Positions 1-8,156 of a stretch of DNA of 44,522 nucleotides are shown piece after piece (positions within the stretch are counted from its first letter, which is position 1; each line of letters starts with the position of its first letter). The stretch is from Natrialba taiwanensis DSM 12281 (GTDB taxonomy: Archaea; Halobacteriota; Halobacteria; Halobacteriales; Natrialbaceae). The notes under the pieces were generated by a model. The model did not search any database. It saw nothing but the letters and a program-made list of their open reading frames with translations, and had not been told where the DNA came from. Location: the NCBI RefSeq assembly GCF_000337595.1, contig NZ_AOIL01000048.1:1-44522 (forward strand), written 5' to 3'. The position numbers and the translations under genes are program-made.

Positions 1-143
1 GAGAATCTTCTGCACAAAGACGCCTCTTCCGCTTCACCTCAATCGTTCTGACGACTTACCCCAATGCCGTCCGTGGATTCAATAGAACCCTCTTCATCTG
101 AAAACGAGACAACGACACGCTACTCGACCAGCCACGCAACCCG

Positions 144-2288
144 TCACAACTCCGCATCGCGGAGTTCGATATCCGCCACGAGTTCAGCCGGCGCGGCGTC
201 CTTGCGGATGCCGTCGAGCAGGGTGAACGCTTCGTCCGGTGCCAGGAAGTGCTCCGTGACGACGCGCCCGAGCGGTGTCGGCTCGAAGCCGTCGATGAAC
301 TCGTACTGGAGGAGTTTGCCGATGGCGTGTTTCGTCGGGACATCGCCGAGCATGCGGTCGTTGAGCGCCTTCGCGGCTTTGCCGCCGACGGTGATGTTTG
401 CGAGCGTCTCCTCGATTGCGGCGCGTTCGTCGTAGTGGGTCATCACCGACTCCATCTCGCCTTTCAGGAGGGTGAAGGCGACTTCGTCCTCGGACATCTC
501 CATCGAGTTGTGGTAGGCACAGTCGGGTTCGACGAGGACGTAGACGGTCCCCTTGTCGTGGTAGTCGGGGCGGCCGGCGCGGCCGAGCATCTGGTGGAAC
601 TCCTGGACCGAGAGCCACTCGATGCCCATCGCCAGCGAGTCGAAGACGACCTGTGAGGCCGGGAAGTCGACCCCTGCCGCGAGCGCGGCGGTCGTGACGA
701 CGGCGGACAGCTCCTGCTCGCCGAACTGCCGTTCGACCGTTTTTCGGCGTTTGTAGTCCAGTCCGGCGTGATAGGGCGCCGAGGAGTACTCGAGCTTTCG
801 GGAGATTTCGTGACACCGCCGGCGCGAGTTCGTGAAGATGATTGTCTGGCCCCGGTATCCCTTGGAGGATTCCGTGTCGAACTCGCGTTTGACGAGTTTG
901 TTTTCGACGCGGACTTTCTCCTGGCCGTCGGCGAAGGTGACGTGGCGTTCGATGGGGACGGGACGCTCTTCGAACTCGATGAGCGTCGATTCGAGCGCGC
1001 CGGCAAGGTGTTCGGGGTTGCCGACGGTTGCAGAGAGGTAGACCCACTGGGCACCGTGATAGTCGTCGCGGCGCTCGGCCCGCTGCTCACACGTGTGCTT
1101 GAGTCGCGAGATGAGGCCGTCCAGTCGGTGGCCGCGCTCCTCTTCTTTTAAGGTGTGGACCTCGTCGATGACGACGGTACCGATATCGCCCATGTCCTTG
1201 CCCGTTCGCAGGGCGTGGTCAATCCCTTCGTAGGTGCCGACGATGACGTCGGCGTTGGGATCGAACTGGTTGCCGTTGTCGGTGATTCGGCTCGCCCCGA
1301 CGCGAATGGAGACATCGACGAGATCGCCGTACTCCGCTTCGAAGTCCTCGTGTTTCTGGTTGGCGAGCGCGACGAGCGGCACGAGAAAGAGCATCTTCCC
1401 CTTGCCGTTGAGAACGCGGTTGATCCCGGTCATCTCGCCGACGAGCGTCTTCCCGGTCGCCGTCGCCGAGACGACCATCTGATCCTCGCCGTCGAAGAGT
1501 CCGTTCTCGACCGAAAGGCTCTGGACCGGCAGCAACGTCTCGAACCGATCCTCGAGCAACCCCTGTAGTCCTGGGTGCAGGTTCAGCGAATCCACGCGGA
1601 CGGGATCGACCTCGTCGGTCGTCGCCGAGATGGTATCGAACTTCGTCAGATCCGGATCGAGTCGCCCTTGCAGCAGGTTGACGATCCGATCTAGGTCCTG
1701 CACTTCGAGCATGAGGTCCTCGAGTCGGTCCTTGGCCGCCCCCGTCACTTCCCCGCCGCCCGAGTAGGAAAGCTGGCGCTCGAGTTCGCGGCGAGCGCAG
1801 TCCTGACAGATCCAATCTGCGTCGTCTTTGACCGCCGTCTCCGTCGTAATCGGCGAGTAGCGCCCGGCGGAGGCGCAGTAGCGACAGGTCCGAACGGTCT
1901 TGACTTTGTCCGCGAGCTGGTAGCCCGACAGCATCTCGGTCAGTTCCTGGCGGCCCTCCTGGGAGGTCTGCTCGGAGATCCGAATGCGCTTTGCGCGGCG
2001 TGCGAGTTCGATGAACTCGTCGGGTTGGCGCGGCTCTTCGCTCGATCCGTCTTTGAGTCGGAATTTGGCGGGGCGAGGGCCGGCCGACGTTTCGGAGAGG
2101 CCGAGCTTCGCACGGAACAGTCGCTTGCCGTCCCGTTGGACGACGAGGAGATAGTCGCCGCCGGTTTCGTGGCAGAAGATCGTTTCGACCTGCTGGACCT
2201 GCTTCGACACGAGACGTGATACACGCGTGGCGTACTTGAGCGATTCGGACTCCGGCAGTTGTCGTCGCGCGTCAGGAAGTGAATGCAC
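144..2288 (-). CDS. SF2 DEAD/DEAH-type helicase with zinc finger
   Basis: A 714-residue ATP-dependent nucleic-acid helicase. Visible motifs are Walker A SATATGKT (about residues 274-281), a DEVH box (375-378) in VVIDEVHTL, a YLSAT motif III in the middle, and QMLGRAGRP as motif VI. This puts it in superfamily 2, close to Ski2/Hel308-like enzymes. Before the motor, two CxxC pairs (Cys135/138 and Cys161/164) should form a zinc finger. The roughly 130 residues before that are not recognised. The start is GTG at 2288; no better ATG lies nearby. It sits 47 bases downstream of the secreted-protein gene on the same strand, so read-through is possible. The role in repair, recombination or RNA metabolism cannot be told from sequence. 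Helicase call is firm; subfamily is not. Confidence 0.9.
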   Translation of the reverse strand: MHSLPDARRQLPESESLKYATRVSRLVSKQVQQVETIFCHETGGDYLLVVQRDGKRLFRAKLGLSETSAGPRPAKFRLKDGSSEEPRQPDEFIELARRAKRIRISEQTSQEGRQELTEMLSGYQLADKVKTVRTCRYCASAGRYSPITTETAVKDDADWICQDCARRELERQLSYSGGGEVTGAAKDRLEDLMLEVQDLDRIVNLLQGRLDPDLTKFDTISATTDEVDPVRVDSLNLHPGLQGLLEDRFETLLPVQSLSVENGLFDGEDQMVVSATATGKTLVGEMTGINRVLNGKGKMLFLVPLVALANQKHEDFEAEYGDLVDVSIRVGASRITDNGNQFDPNADVIVGTYEGIDHALRTGKDMGDIGTVVIDEVHTLKEEERGHRLDGLISRLKHTCEQRAERRDDYHGAQWVYLSATVGNPEHLAGALESTLIEFEERPVPIERHVTFADGQEKVRVENKLVKREFDTESSKGYRGQTIIFTNSRRRCHEISRKLEYSSAPYHAGLDYKRRKTVERQFGEQELSAVVTTAALAAGVDFPASQVVFDSLAMGIEWLSVQEFHQMLGRAGRPDYHDKGTVYVLVEPDCAYHNSMEMSEDEVAFTLLKGEMESVMTHYDERAAIEETLANITVGGKAAKALNDRMLGDVPTKHAIGKLLQYEFIDGFEPTPLGRVVTEHFLAPDEAFTLLDGIRKDAAPAELVADIELRDAEL

Positions 2289-2335
2289 GTCGGTGTCTTT
2301 ATCAGATTCGGTCGTTCCGATTCGTTCACGTCCGG

Positions 2336-3028
2336 CTATCCTGACCCGGTCCCACGAGCGCCATCGTTCTCCGAAGTAGTCGCAGTAATATCGGTCACCG
2401 TCTCGTTGACCGCATCGACCGCAACCGAATACGTCGTTTGCTGTCCTTCCTCTTGGAGAACCACTGTTGCAGTTGTCGTATCGAGATTTGGCGGTGTCGT
2501 TTGCCGGATTCGGATTTCGTTTTCGCTGGACGCGGTGACTTCGAACGCTGTCTGGTCGCTTTCTGCGGATCGGGGTTCTTCCCCTTCTCTGTACGACAGA
2601 TCGAGTGCCACCCGCGTCGAGACATCATATTCGCTACTGTTGGCAATGAGTGACTGAACGGTCTCGTTGGTTCGAACGATTTCTTGTACGTGCGTTTCGT
2701 TCGAGATCGCTGGTTCGTCTTCGAATGCGGACTGGTTGACCGGTGGCGACTCGACCGTAATCTCGATGCCACCGTCGTTGCGGGCAATTCGGAGCCGTTC
2801 GTCTTTCTCGTCCGACATCGTGTATATATCGACTGGATCGGTGAACGGTTCCGACTCCAGAGAGACGGCTTCGTCTGTCACGTGTACTTCTGCTGCAGGG
2901 GTTCTATCGGCCGTTCCATCGATACCTGCGCTTGAGAGGACGAGAGCGAAAACCATCCCGACACAGATCAAACTCAGTATCCGAGCTGAACGGCCTCGAA
3001 GGATCGACTGAATCGTATTTCTGTCCAT
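2336..3028 (-). CDS. Secreted protein of unknown function
   Basis: A 230-residue protein with a basic N-terminus, then a hydrophobic stretch (about residues 16-35, LSLICVGMVFALVLSS) that reads as a signal peptide or N-terminal anchor. The rest is acidic, rich in Thr/Ser/Glu/Asn, with several NxT/NxS sites (NQS, NET, NSS) that could be N-glycosylated. No enzyme motif is seen; the composition suggests a beta-rich extracellular domain. The ORF can be extended to a TTG at 3088, but the ATG at 3028 is preferred because a TATA-like TTAAATAG lies at 3077-3084, placing transcription start between the two. It is divergent from the membrane-anchored winged-helix gene at 3257, with a shared 228-base promoter region, which suggests a linked function. 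Confidence 0.75.
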   Translation of the reverse strand: MDRNTIQSILRGRSARILSLICVGMVFALVLSSAGIDGTADRTPAAEVHVTDEAVSLESEPFTDPVDIYTMSDEKDERLRIARNDGGIEITVESPPVNQSAFEDEPAISNETHVQEIVRTNETVQSLIANSSEYDVSTRVALDLSYREGEEPRSAESDQTAFEVTASSENEIRIRQTTPPNLDTTTATVVLQEEGQQTTYSVAVDAVNETVTDITATTSENDGARGTGSG

Positions 3029-3076
3029 TATCTGCCGGTCCGCTCTCGAAGCGTGATCTGTATCTCTGTGCGAAAT

Positions 3077-3084
3077 ACTATTTA
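3077..3084 (-). promoter_or_regulatory. TATA box of the secreted-protein gene
   Basis: On the minus strand this reads TTAAATAG, about 50 bases before the ATG at 3028. It would put transcription start near 3052, inside the longer ORF, which is why the TTG start at 3088 is rejected. Confidence 0.5.
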
Positions 3085-3217
3085 ACAATTTATTTCACAC
3101 GCGTTTCACTCGTGTTTCGTGGCTGTTTCAGATCGTTTCATTCCCGCTATGGATGCAGTATGTCGCTTCTATCCGCGATATTTGCCTATCAAAACGCGAC
3201 AACCGTGAAATCCTCAA

Positions 3218-3226
3218 TCTTATAAT
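3218..3226 (+). promoter_or_regulatory. TATA box of the membrane winged-helix gene
   Basis: The run CTTATAATC lies about 35 bases before the ATG at 3257, in the AT-rich divergent region 3029-3256. It suggests a short leader. No perfect palindrome long enough to call an operator was found between the two divergent genes. Confidence 0.45.
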
Positions 3227-3256
3227 CATAATCGACTCAACCATCAGTCACGAGCA

Positions 3257-3823
3257 ATGAAGACACGTCTCCGCCTCGGTTCCCGATTGGTTGCGGCGAC
3301 CCTCGTTGTCGCAGCGTTCTTACTGTGTCTGCAGTTATTACATCCGTCACCAGTCGTCGTTTCCGTTAGCGGATCGAGTTCGGAGACGACACGCCTTCCC
3401 GGCTTTTTTGCGTATCGTGATGTCGGTGTCGTCCTCGTTACGTCGTTCGTCCTCGGTGCATGCAGTACATACCTCTTTCTCGACTGGCGGGCAGAAACGG
3501 AGCGCTCTCCAGCGGAAGACGACGCGGAGCCGACTTCAAAACAATTGGAAGTTGAAGACGAACCCGGTTCAGTAACGATATCCGACGAACTCCTCGAACG
3601 ACGACACCGTGAGTGGGACACGATCGCACCGAAGCTTTCTCAAGCGGAACGAGACATCTACGAGCAGATCCTCGGCGCTGATGGCGTCCTTGAGCAGCGT
3701 CTCATCGTTGCGCAGACTGACCACTCAAAAGCGACTGTCAGCCGGAAACTCGACCGCCTGGAAGGGAAAGATCTCGTCGAAAGACGGCGTCGAGGGATGG
3801 GAAAGGTCGTGTTCCTTCGCTGA
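3257..3823 (+). CDS. Membrane-anchored winged-helix DNA-binding protein
   Basis: A 188-residue protein with two predicted membrane helices (about residues 11-28 and 55-75), a short outer loop between them, an acidic cytoplasmic linker (79-115), and a C-terminal winged helix (about 125-188). In the last part, a helix-turn-helix with HSKATVSRKLDRLEGKDLV is followed by a basic wing RRRRGMGKVVFLR. This is the MarR-like fold found at the C-terminus of haloarchaeal membrane regulators. With both helices in the membrane, N- and C-termini are cytoplasmic, so the DNA-binding domain would be tethered to the inner face. It is divergent from a secreted-protein gene, and another secreted-protein gene follows on the same strand. 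Signal, target and whether it is released by proteolysis are unknown. Confidence 0.8.
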   Translation: MKTRLRLGSRLVAATLVVAAFLLCLQLLHPSPVVVSVSGSSSETTRLPGFFAYRDVGVVLVTSFVLGACSTYLFLDWRAETERSPAEDDAEPTSKQLEVEDEPGSVTISDELLERRHREWDTIAPKLSQAERDIYEQILGADGVLEQRLIVAQTDHSKATVSRKLDRLEGKDLVERRRRGMGKVVFLR

Positions 3824-4027
3824 GTCCGACATCGTAACAGGTGTAACAGCTGTTTCAGTTGCTCTGCACGAGTTTCGGAACGGCTTTCCAACTATTGTTT
3901 ATATGTTGTTTCTTCCAAGACTTATTTGAGGTCGGTCCGGAACTGACGAGAGTGGCAGTAGGTGACGAGATCTGGTCACGGGTTGCTGCGGTACCGGTTC
4001 GGGTCGATCTCAAGTATATTGACAACC

Positions 4028-4681
4028 ATGAAACGAAATCGACGCTCGCTGATGCTCGCGCTAGTCACGATGATGACGCTCGCGCTCAGCGTTGGCGGTG
4101 TTGTTGCGAGCGATAGTATCGACGCCGACGTTTCGATCGTCGGTGCGGACGATGCCAAGACGGGATCCGATGACGAGTTCACGACCGAGCGAGTCGACGA
4201 GACCGACTTCGAGGAAACGTCGATATCGGTCATCGATGCTGATACGAACGCGTCCACTGATGAATCAATAGCCATCACGACCGACGACGAAACGACGGTC
4301 CTCGAACCACCAACGAACGATACCCGGACGATCGCAGCCGACGAGTTCGACGTGACAACCGTCGACGGAGACGGTGCGGACGACGCCGGTCCGACTGCAA
4401 CGTACGACATTGACGGGACGATCGATCCGGGTGAGGGGACCGCATACGGTCCGCACTCGCTGGCTGCAGGTGAGTCCCTGACAGTGGACGTCTCGTGGGA
4501 CGCCGCCGATTCCGATCTCTGTCTCGGTCTCATGACTCCCGATGGCGAGATCGTCTGCGCCGAAGAGTCGAACGGACAGGGCTCTGTTACCGTCGAGGTC
4601 GAGGAGTCCGGTGACTACTACGCGTTCGTCGGCAACGAGGGACCGTACACGGCCGCATATACGGGTCACTCTCGGGTCTGA
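4028..4681 (+). CDS. Secreted acidic protein with PPC-like C-terminal domain
   Basis: A 217-residue protein starting at the ATG at 4028. It has a classic signal peptide: basic MKRNRR, a hydrophobic core to about residue 25, and cleavage probably near VVAS. A long Thr/Asp-rich linker follows (about 30-130). The C-terminal 90 residues (TYDIDGTIDPGEGTAYGP onward) look like a beta-sandwich of the pre-peptidase C-terminal type, with the usual end pattern of a GDYYAFV strand. No catalytic domain precedes it, so it is a stand-alone surface protein. An in-frame start 66 bases upstream (3962) would bury the signal peptide and is rejected. It follows the membrane winged-helix gene by about 200 bases. 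PPC-like is a pattern judgement. Confidence 0.7.
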   Translation: MKRNRRSLMLALVTMMTLALSVGGVVASDSIDADVSIVGADDAKTGSDDEFTTERVDETDFEETSISVIDADTNASTDESIAITTDDETTVLEPPTNDTRTIAADEFDVTTVDGDGADDAGPTATYDIDGTIDPGEGTAYGPHSLAAGESLTVDVSWDAADSDLCLGLMTPDGEIVCAEESNGQGSVTVEVEESGDYYAFVGNEGPYTAAYTGHSRV

Positions 4682-4696
4682 AATTCGATCGCCGCG

Positions 4697-4722
4697 AAAA
4701 ACGTCTCCGTTTTTGCGTTTTT
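4697..4722 (+). terminator. Hairpin with T-run between convergent genes
   Basis: AAAAACG (4697-4703), loop TCTC, CGTTTTT (4708-4714), then a second T-run at 4718-4722. The perfect 7-bp stem with T-runs on both strands sits between two convergent genes (ending at 4681 and 4761), so it may work in both directions. Confidence 0.55.
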
Positions 4723-4760
4723 ACCGCCGAACGGCCACCGGTCCACTTTCGAGTTCGGCG

Positions 4761-5885
4761 TTACGACAGTTCGCCGGCGACGATATCGCCGACGCGGTCG
4801 CGGTCGAACAGTTCCTCGTCGACGCCGTAGACCTGCTGTGCTGCGCGTTCGGTCAGCACCAGGTTGACGATCGGTCCCTGATGGAGCGGGCCGCCGCGGT
4901 AGACATCGCCGTTCTGGACGGCCGTCAGCTCACTGGCGACGTTGTGGTTCTCCATGTGCGAGACGACCGTGTCGCTGAACTCGTCGGCGCTTTTCTGCTC
5001 GTGGGCGCGGATCAACAGCACGTCCGGGTCGATCTCGAGAAGCAGTTCGTAGTCGACCTCGGTTCGGCCGTCGTGGAAGTCCTCGACGTCCGTCGTCGCG
5101 AACGCGTCCTCGACACCCAGATCCTGCCACTGCTTGAAGCTCGTCCCCTCGTCGATGAGGTACGGCGAGAACGTCTCTGGCTCCTCGGCCGGCTGGGGCC
5201 ACATGATGGCGACCGACGGTCGCTCGTCTTCCGGCGGGACGATATCGTCGAGTTCGTTCTGGAACTCGTCGTGGAGGGTTTCGAAGGCCTCGTAGCGATC
5301 TTCCTCCTGGAAGACCTGCGAGAGGTACTCGAAGGCTTCGTACAGCGTCAAGTAGTCGTAGTCGTGCCACTCGTAACCCCGCGAGAAGATGCTGTTGCCG
5401 AAGAAGGGCGTACCCGTGTTTTCGATGGTTTCGATGTCATCCTCGGTCCAGTTATCGGTTCGACCGCGGATGAAGTTCGGATCCATGATGAAGACATCCA
5501 CGTCCTCGCTGAGTTCCAGAAACTCCTCTGTGGTCAGTTCGTCCCCCCAGAGCGAGTCCATCCCGACGTCCTCTTTGTCGATGCTCAGGCCGGGAATCTC
5601 CTCGTAATGTTGCGTGTGAAACCGCTCGGTGAGGTAGACGGCTTCCGGCGGATCCTGGCCGAGCGCGACGCCCATGCCGGCCCAGGTGCCGTTGTTGGCG
5701 GCCCACGTTTCCGGAACGCCGGAGAACTCGACGTCGCCAACTGGCGGCATTGACACCGTGTATTCGTTTTCCTGGTCGGTCTGTCCGAGGGAATCGAGAC
5801 AGCCGGCCATCGCACCCACGCCGGCAATTGCACCACTGGTTCGAAGGACGGTTCGTCTCGTCCACCGTCGTTGGTCGGTCATCAC
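4761..5885 (-). CDS. Iron-siderophore-type ABC transporter substrate-binding lipoprotein
   Basis: A 374-residue binding protein of the FecB/BtuF class (two lobes joined by a rigid helix). The N-terminus has a twin-arginine signal (RRWTRRTVLRTSG) and a lipobox ending GAMAGC, so it should be exported folded by Tat and lipid-anchored outside the membrane. Phrases typical of the family include EEIPGLS, DVFIMDPN, LLEIDPDVLLIRAHE and a C-terminal AVQNGDVYRGG. Its ATG lies two bases from an iron box and a TATA box, so it is a separate, probably leaderless transcript. The matching permease and ATPase lie just upstream on the same strand with the same box. The substrate, most likely a ferric siderophore or haem-like chelate, is inferred from family and regulation. 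Confidence 0.88.
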   Translation of the reverse strand: MMTDQRRWTRRTVLRTSGAIAGVGAMAGCLDSLGQTDQENEYTVSMPPVGDVEFSGVPETWAANNGTWAGMGVALGQDPPEAVYLTERFHTQHYEEIPGLSIDKEDVGMDSLWGDELTTEEFLELSEDVDVFIMDPNFIRGRTDNWTEDDIETIENTGTPFFGNSIFSRGYEWHDYDYLTLYEAFEYLSQVFQEEDRYEAFETLHDEFQNELDDIVPPEDERPSVAIMWPQPAEEPETFSPYLIDEGTSFKQWQDLGVEDAFATTDVEDFHDGRTEVDYELLLEIDPDVLLIRAHEQKSADEFSDTVVSHMENHNVASELTAVQNGDVYRGGPLHQGPIVNLVLTERAAQQVYGVDEELFDRDRVGDIVAGELS

Positions 5886-5887
5886 GA

Positions 5888-5903
5888 TTTAGGTGAGCCT
5901 AAA
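5888..5903 (-). promoter_or_regulatory. Iron box (DtxR/IdeR-like operator) of the binding-protein gene
   Basis: The palindrome TTTAGGTGAGCCTAAA has perfect 6-base arms (TTTAGG/CCTAAA) around a 4-base centre. It resembles the TTAGG...CCTAA operators of DtxR-family iron regulators. It lies between the TATA box (TTTTATAAT on the minus strand, 5904-5913) and the start codon at 5885, where a bound repressor would block initiation. A near-identical box precedes the permease gene at 8033-8050. Confidence 0.8.
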
Positions 5904-5913
5904 ATTATAAAAG
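5904..5913 (-). promoter_or_regulatory. TATA box of the binding-protein gene
   Basis: On the minus strand this reads CTTTTATAAT, centred about 24 bases before the ATG, so the transcript should be leaderless or nearly so. It directly adjoins the iron box. Confidence 0.65.
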
Positions 5914-6007
5914 TGTTCCGAAGGTGGCCGTCTACCGGTTCGCTTCGTCGTCTCGAACGAGCGCGTCGATAGTCGGGTGTACACACCGATTCTCCCGCTC
6001 GGAGGAA

Positions 6008-6919
6008 CTATAATCGATTATCCGGCAGCGCTTGTTTGGGCAGGACTTGGAGTTCGGGTTCGTATTTGACGGTCGCCTCGACGCCGAAGACGTCGGCGAG
6101 CAACTGTTCGGTCACGACCTCCTCGGGCGGGCCCCAGTCGTAGAGTTCGCCGTCGCGGATCGCGACGAGGTAGTCCGCAAAGCGGGCCGCCTGCGAGATA
6201 TCGTGCAGGATGACGGCGACGGTGACGCCCTTTTGCTCGTTCAACTGGCGAATCGTCTCGAGGACGCGGAACTGGTGGTGGATGTCGAGGAACGTCGTCG
6301 GCTCGTCGAGCAACAGCACGTCGGTGTCCTGTGCGAGCACCATCGCGATCCAGGCCAGTTGCTTCTGGCCGCCGCTCAGTTGCCCGAGTTCGGTGTCGCA
6401 GATGTGGTCGATTCCCGCGAGTTCGATCGCGCGGTTGACCGCACGGTGATCCTCCTCGCTGACCGAGTCGAAAAAGCCGCGGTGCGGGTAGCGGCCGTGA
6501 TAGACGAGGTCTTCGACGGTGATCGAACCCAGCGAATCGTTCTCCTGTGAGAGGACGCCGAGTTCGCGCGCCAGTTCCTTCTGACTGAACGAGTCGAGGT
6601 CTTCTCCGTGGATCTGAACCGTTCCCGCGTCCGGTTCGAGGTGGTTCGAGAGGGATTTTAGCAACGTACTCTTTCCGCTCCCGTTCGGACCGACGAGCGC
6701 GGTCACCGCGGCCTCGGGAATGTCGAGGCGAGCGCAGTCGACGATGGTTTCCTCGCTCGCGGGATAGCTGAGTTCGAGACCGTCGCCGACCAGTGCGCTC
6801 TCGACTGTCACGCCGTCGCTGTCGGTGATTTGCTTGTGATCGTGTTCGTGTTCATACTCCTGTGCCTGTTCTTGGTCGTGGTCTTGCTCCTCCGTCGCGG
6901 AGTGATGCTGGTGTGCCAT
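6008..6919 (-). CDS. FecE-type ABC transporter ATPase with His-rich N-terminus
   Basis: A 303-residue ATPase driving the iron-type importer. Walker A is GPNGSGKST (from about residue 78), the signature is LSGGQKQ, Walker B is VLLLDEPTTFLDIHH, and the switch His is in VILHDISQAARFAD. This matches FecE/BtuD-type proteins. The first 35 residues are unusual: acidic and His-rich, with seven His in the first 28 positions (3, 5, 6, 14, 24, 26, 28), before the ABC domain begins near residue 48. Its ATG shares one base with the permease stop codon (TGATG), so the two are translationally coupled. The His-rich tail could bind metal, which is inference. Confidence 0.92.
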   Translation of the reverse strand: MAHQHHSATEEQDHDQEQAQEYEHEHDHKQITDSDGVTVESALVGDGLELSYPASEETIVDCARLDIPEAAVTALVGPNGSGKSTLLKSLSNHLEPDAGTVQIHGEDLDSFSQKELARELGVLSQENDSLGSITVEDLVYHGRYPHRGFFDSVSEEDHRAVNRAIELAGIDHICDTELGQLSGGQKQLAWIAMVLAQDTDVLLLDEPTTFLDIHHQFRVLETIRQLNEQKGVTVAVILHDISQAARFADYLVAIRDGELYDWGPPEEVVTEQLLADVFGVEATVKYEPELQVLPKQALPDNRL

Positions 6920-8028
6920 CAGAGTTCACCCATCGATTGCTGTTTGCGCATCAGGTAGAGGAAGTACGGGCCGCCGATCAGGCCGGTGACGATGCCGACG
7001 GGAATCTGAGTGCCGCTCAGCGCGAGCCGCGCGCCGACGTCGGCGGTGACCATCAATGCGGGGCCGGCGAAGAGACAGCCGACCATCAGCCGCCGGTAAT
7101 CTCCGCCCAGCGTGTTGCGGACGATGTGGGGCACGACGAGGCCGAAGAAGCTGACGATGCCCGCGACAGCGATCGCGACGCTGGCCGCCAGGATCGCGAC
7201 GGCCGAGAGGAAAAACCGAACTCGTTCGACCTGCATCCCGAGCGATCGGGCGGTGGTTTCGCCCAGCATCAGGACGTTCAACTGCCGCGAGCCGGCGAGT
7301 GCAATGCCGATCGCGATGATTGCCGGCACGATCGCGATCCGAACTTCTCCCCAGCCGGTGCCCGTCAGCGAGCCCGTCAGCCAGGCGATCGCCGTCTGGA
7401 CGACCCCCAGGTCGTCCGCGAAGAAGAACAGTCCCTGCTGGAGCGACTGGAAGATCATGTTGACGATGACGCCGGCGAGCACGAGTCGGACCGGGCTCGT
7501 TCCCCCTTTCCAGGCGATCATGTACACGACCACGAACGCGACCGTTCCGCCGAGGGCGGCGACCAGCGGCAGAAGATGCGAGAGCCCGCTGAAAACGACG
7601 AGCGTCGCCAGGATGGCGAATCCTGCACCGGAGCTGACCCCCAGTATGAACGGACTCGCCAGTTCGTTTCGCGTTACCGCCTGGAAGATCGCTCCCGAGA
7701 CCGCAAGCGTCGCGCCGGCGATGATCCCGACGAACACTCGCGGCAGCCGGAGGTTCCAGACGACGACGCTCCCAGTGCTCATGTCCGGGAGTTCAGTGCC
7801 GAAGAGAAACGCCGACCACGCGTCGAGACTGAAGATCACCGTGGGGTTGAAAACGGCTTTCCAAGCCTCGACAAACGTCATCGAGTACTCCCCGAAACTC
7901 ACCTGTACCAATCCGGCAACGACGGTGATACCCACGCTTGCCAGACAAAAGAGGACGAGCCGCCCGGTCACCCATCCCTCCCGCTCCCGGACGGCTGCAT
8001 GCTCGTCAATCGACTGCGCTTCTGCCAT
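6919..8028 (-). CDS. FecCD-family ABC transporter permease
   Basis: A 369-residue multi-helix membrane protein of the FecCD/BtuC family, which forms the dimeric channel for iron chelates or B12. Family phrases are RLPRVFVGIIAGATLAVSGA, NELASPFILGVSSGA, LVLAGVIVNMIF, GIVSFFGLVVPHIVR, and the C-terminal PVGIVTGLIGGPYFLYLM. About ten helices follow a 23-residue cytoplasmic start. It is the first gene of its transcription unit: an iron box and TATA box lie immediately before the ATG. The ATPase follows with a one-base stop/start overlap. The gene is of normal length and looks intact. Confidence 0.92.
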   Translation of the reverse strand: MAEAQSIDEHAAVREREGWVTGRLVLFCLASVGITVVAGLVQVSFGEYSMTFVEAWKAVFNPTVIFSLDAWSAFLFGTELPDMSTGSVVVWNLRLPRVFVGIIAGATLAVSGAIFQAVTRNELASPFILGVSSGAGFAILATLVVFSGLSHLLPLVAALGGTVAFVVVYMIAWKGGTSPVRLVLAGVIVNMIFQSLQQGLFFFADDLGVVQTAIAWLTGSLTGTGWGEVRIAIVPAIIAIGIALAGSRQLNVLMLGETTARSLGMQVERVRFFLSAVAILAASVAIAVAGIVSFFGLVVPHIVRNTLGGDYRRLMVGCLFAGPALMVTADVGARLALSGTQIPVGIVTGLIGGPYFLYLMRKQQSMGEL

Positions 8029-8032
8029 CTGG

Positions 8033-8050
8033 TTTTAGGTATCCCTAAAA
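8033..8050 (-). promoter_or_regulatory. Iron box (DtxR/IdeR-like operator) of the permease-ATPase operon
   Basis: TTTTAGGTATCCCTAAAA has perfect 7-base arms around TATC. It shares arms and spacing with the box at 5888-5903 but has a different centre. It lies 4 bases from the ATG at 8028 and abuts a TATA-like TACTATATCT (8051-8060, minus strand). Both units should therefore respond to the same iron-dependent repressor, which is not encoded in the window. Confidence 0.8.
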
Positions 8051-8156
8051 AGATATAGTAGTTGCGGTTGCAAAACCGTATGCCAACGACACGCAATCTT
8101 TGCTGGTCCCGGCGGCCGACGTCGGAGGCGTTGTCTGCAGTCGGGCCTGACGGGGG

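Noticed and set aside
64-435. Plus-strand ORF at the left edge
   Set aside because: Ser/Arg-rich, antisense to the end of the helicase gene; a mirror frame typical of high-GC DNA. Positions 1-143 hold nothing else I can support.
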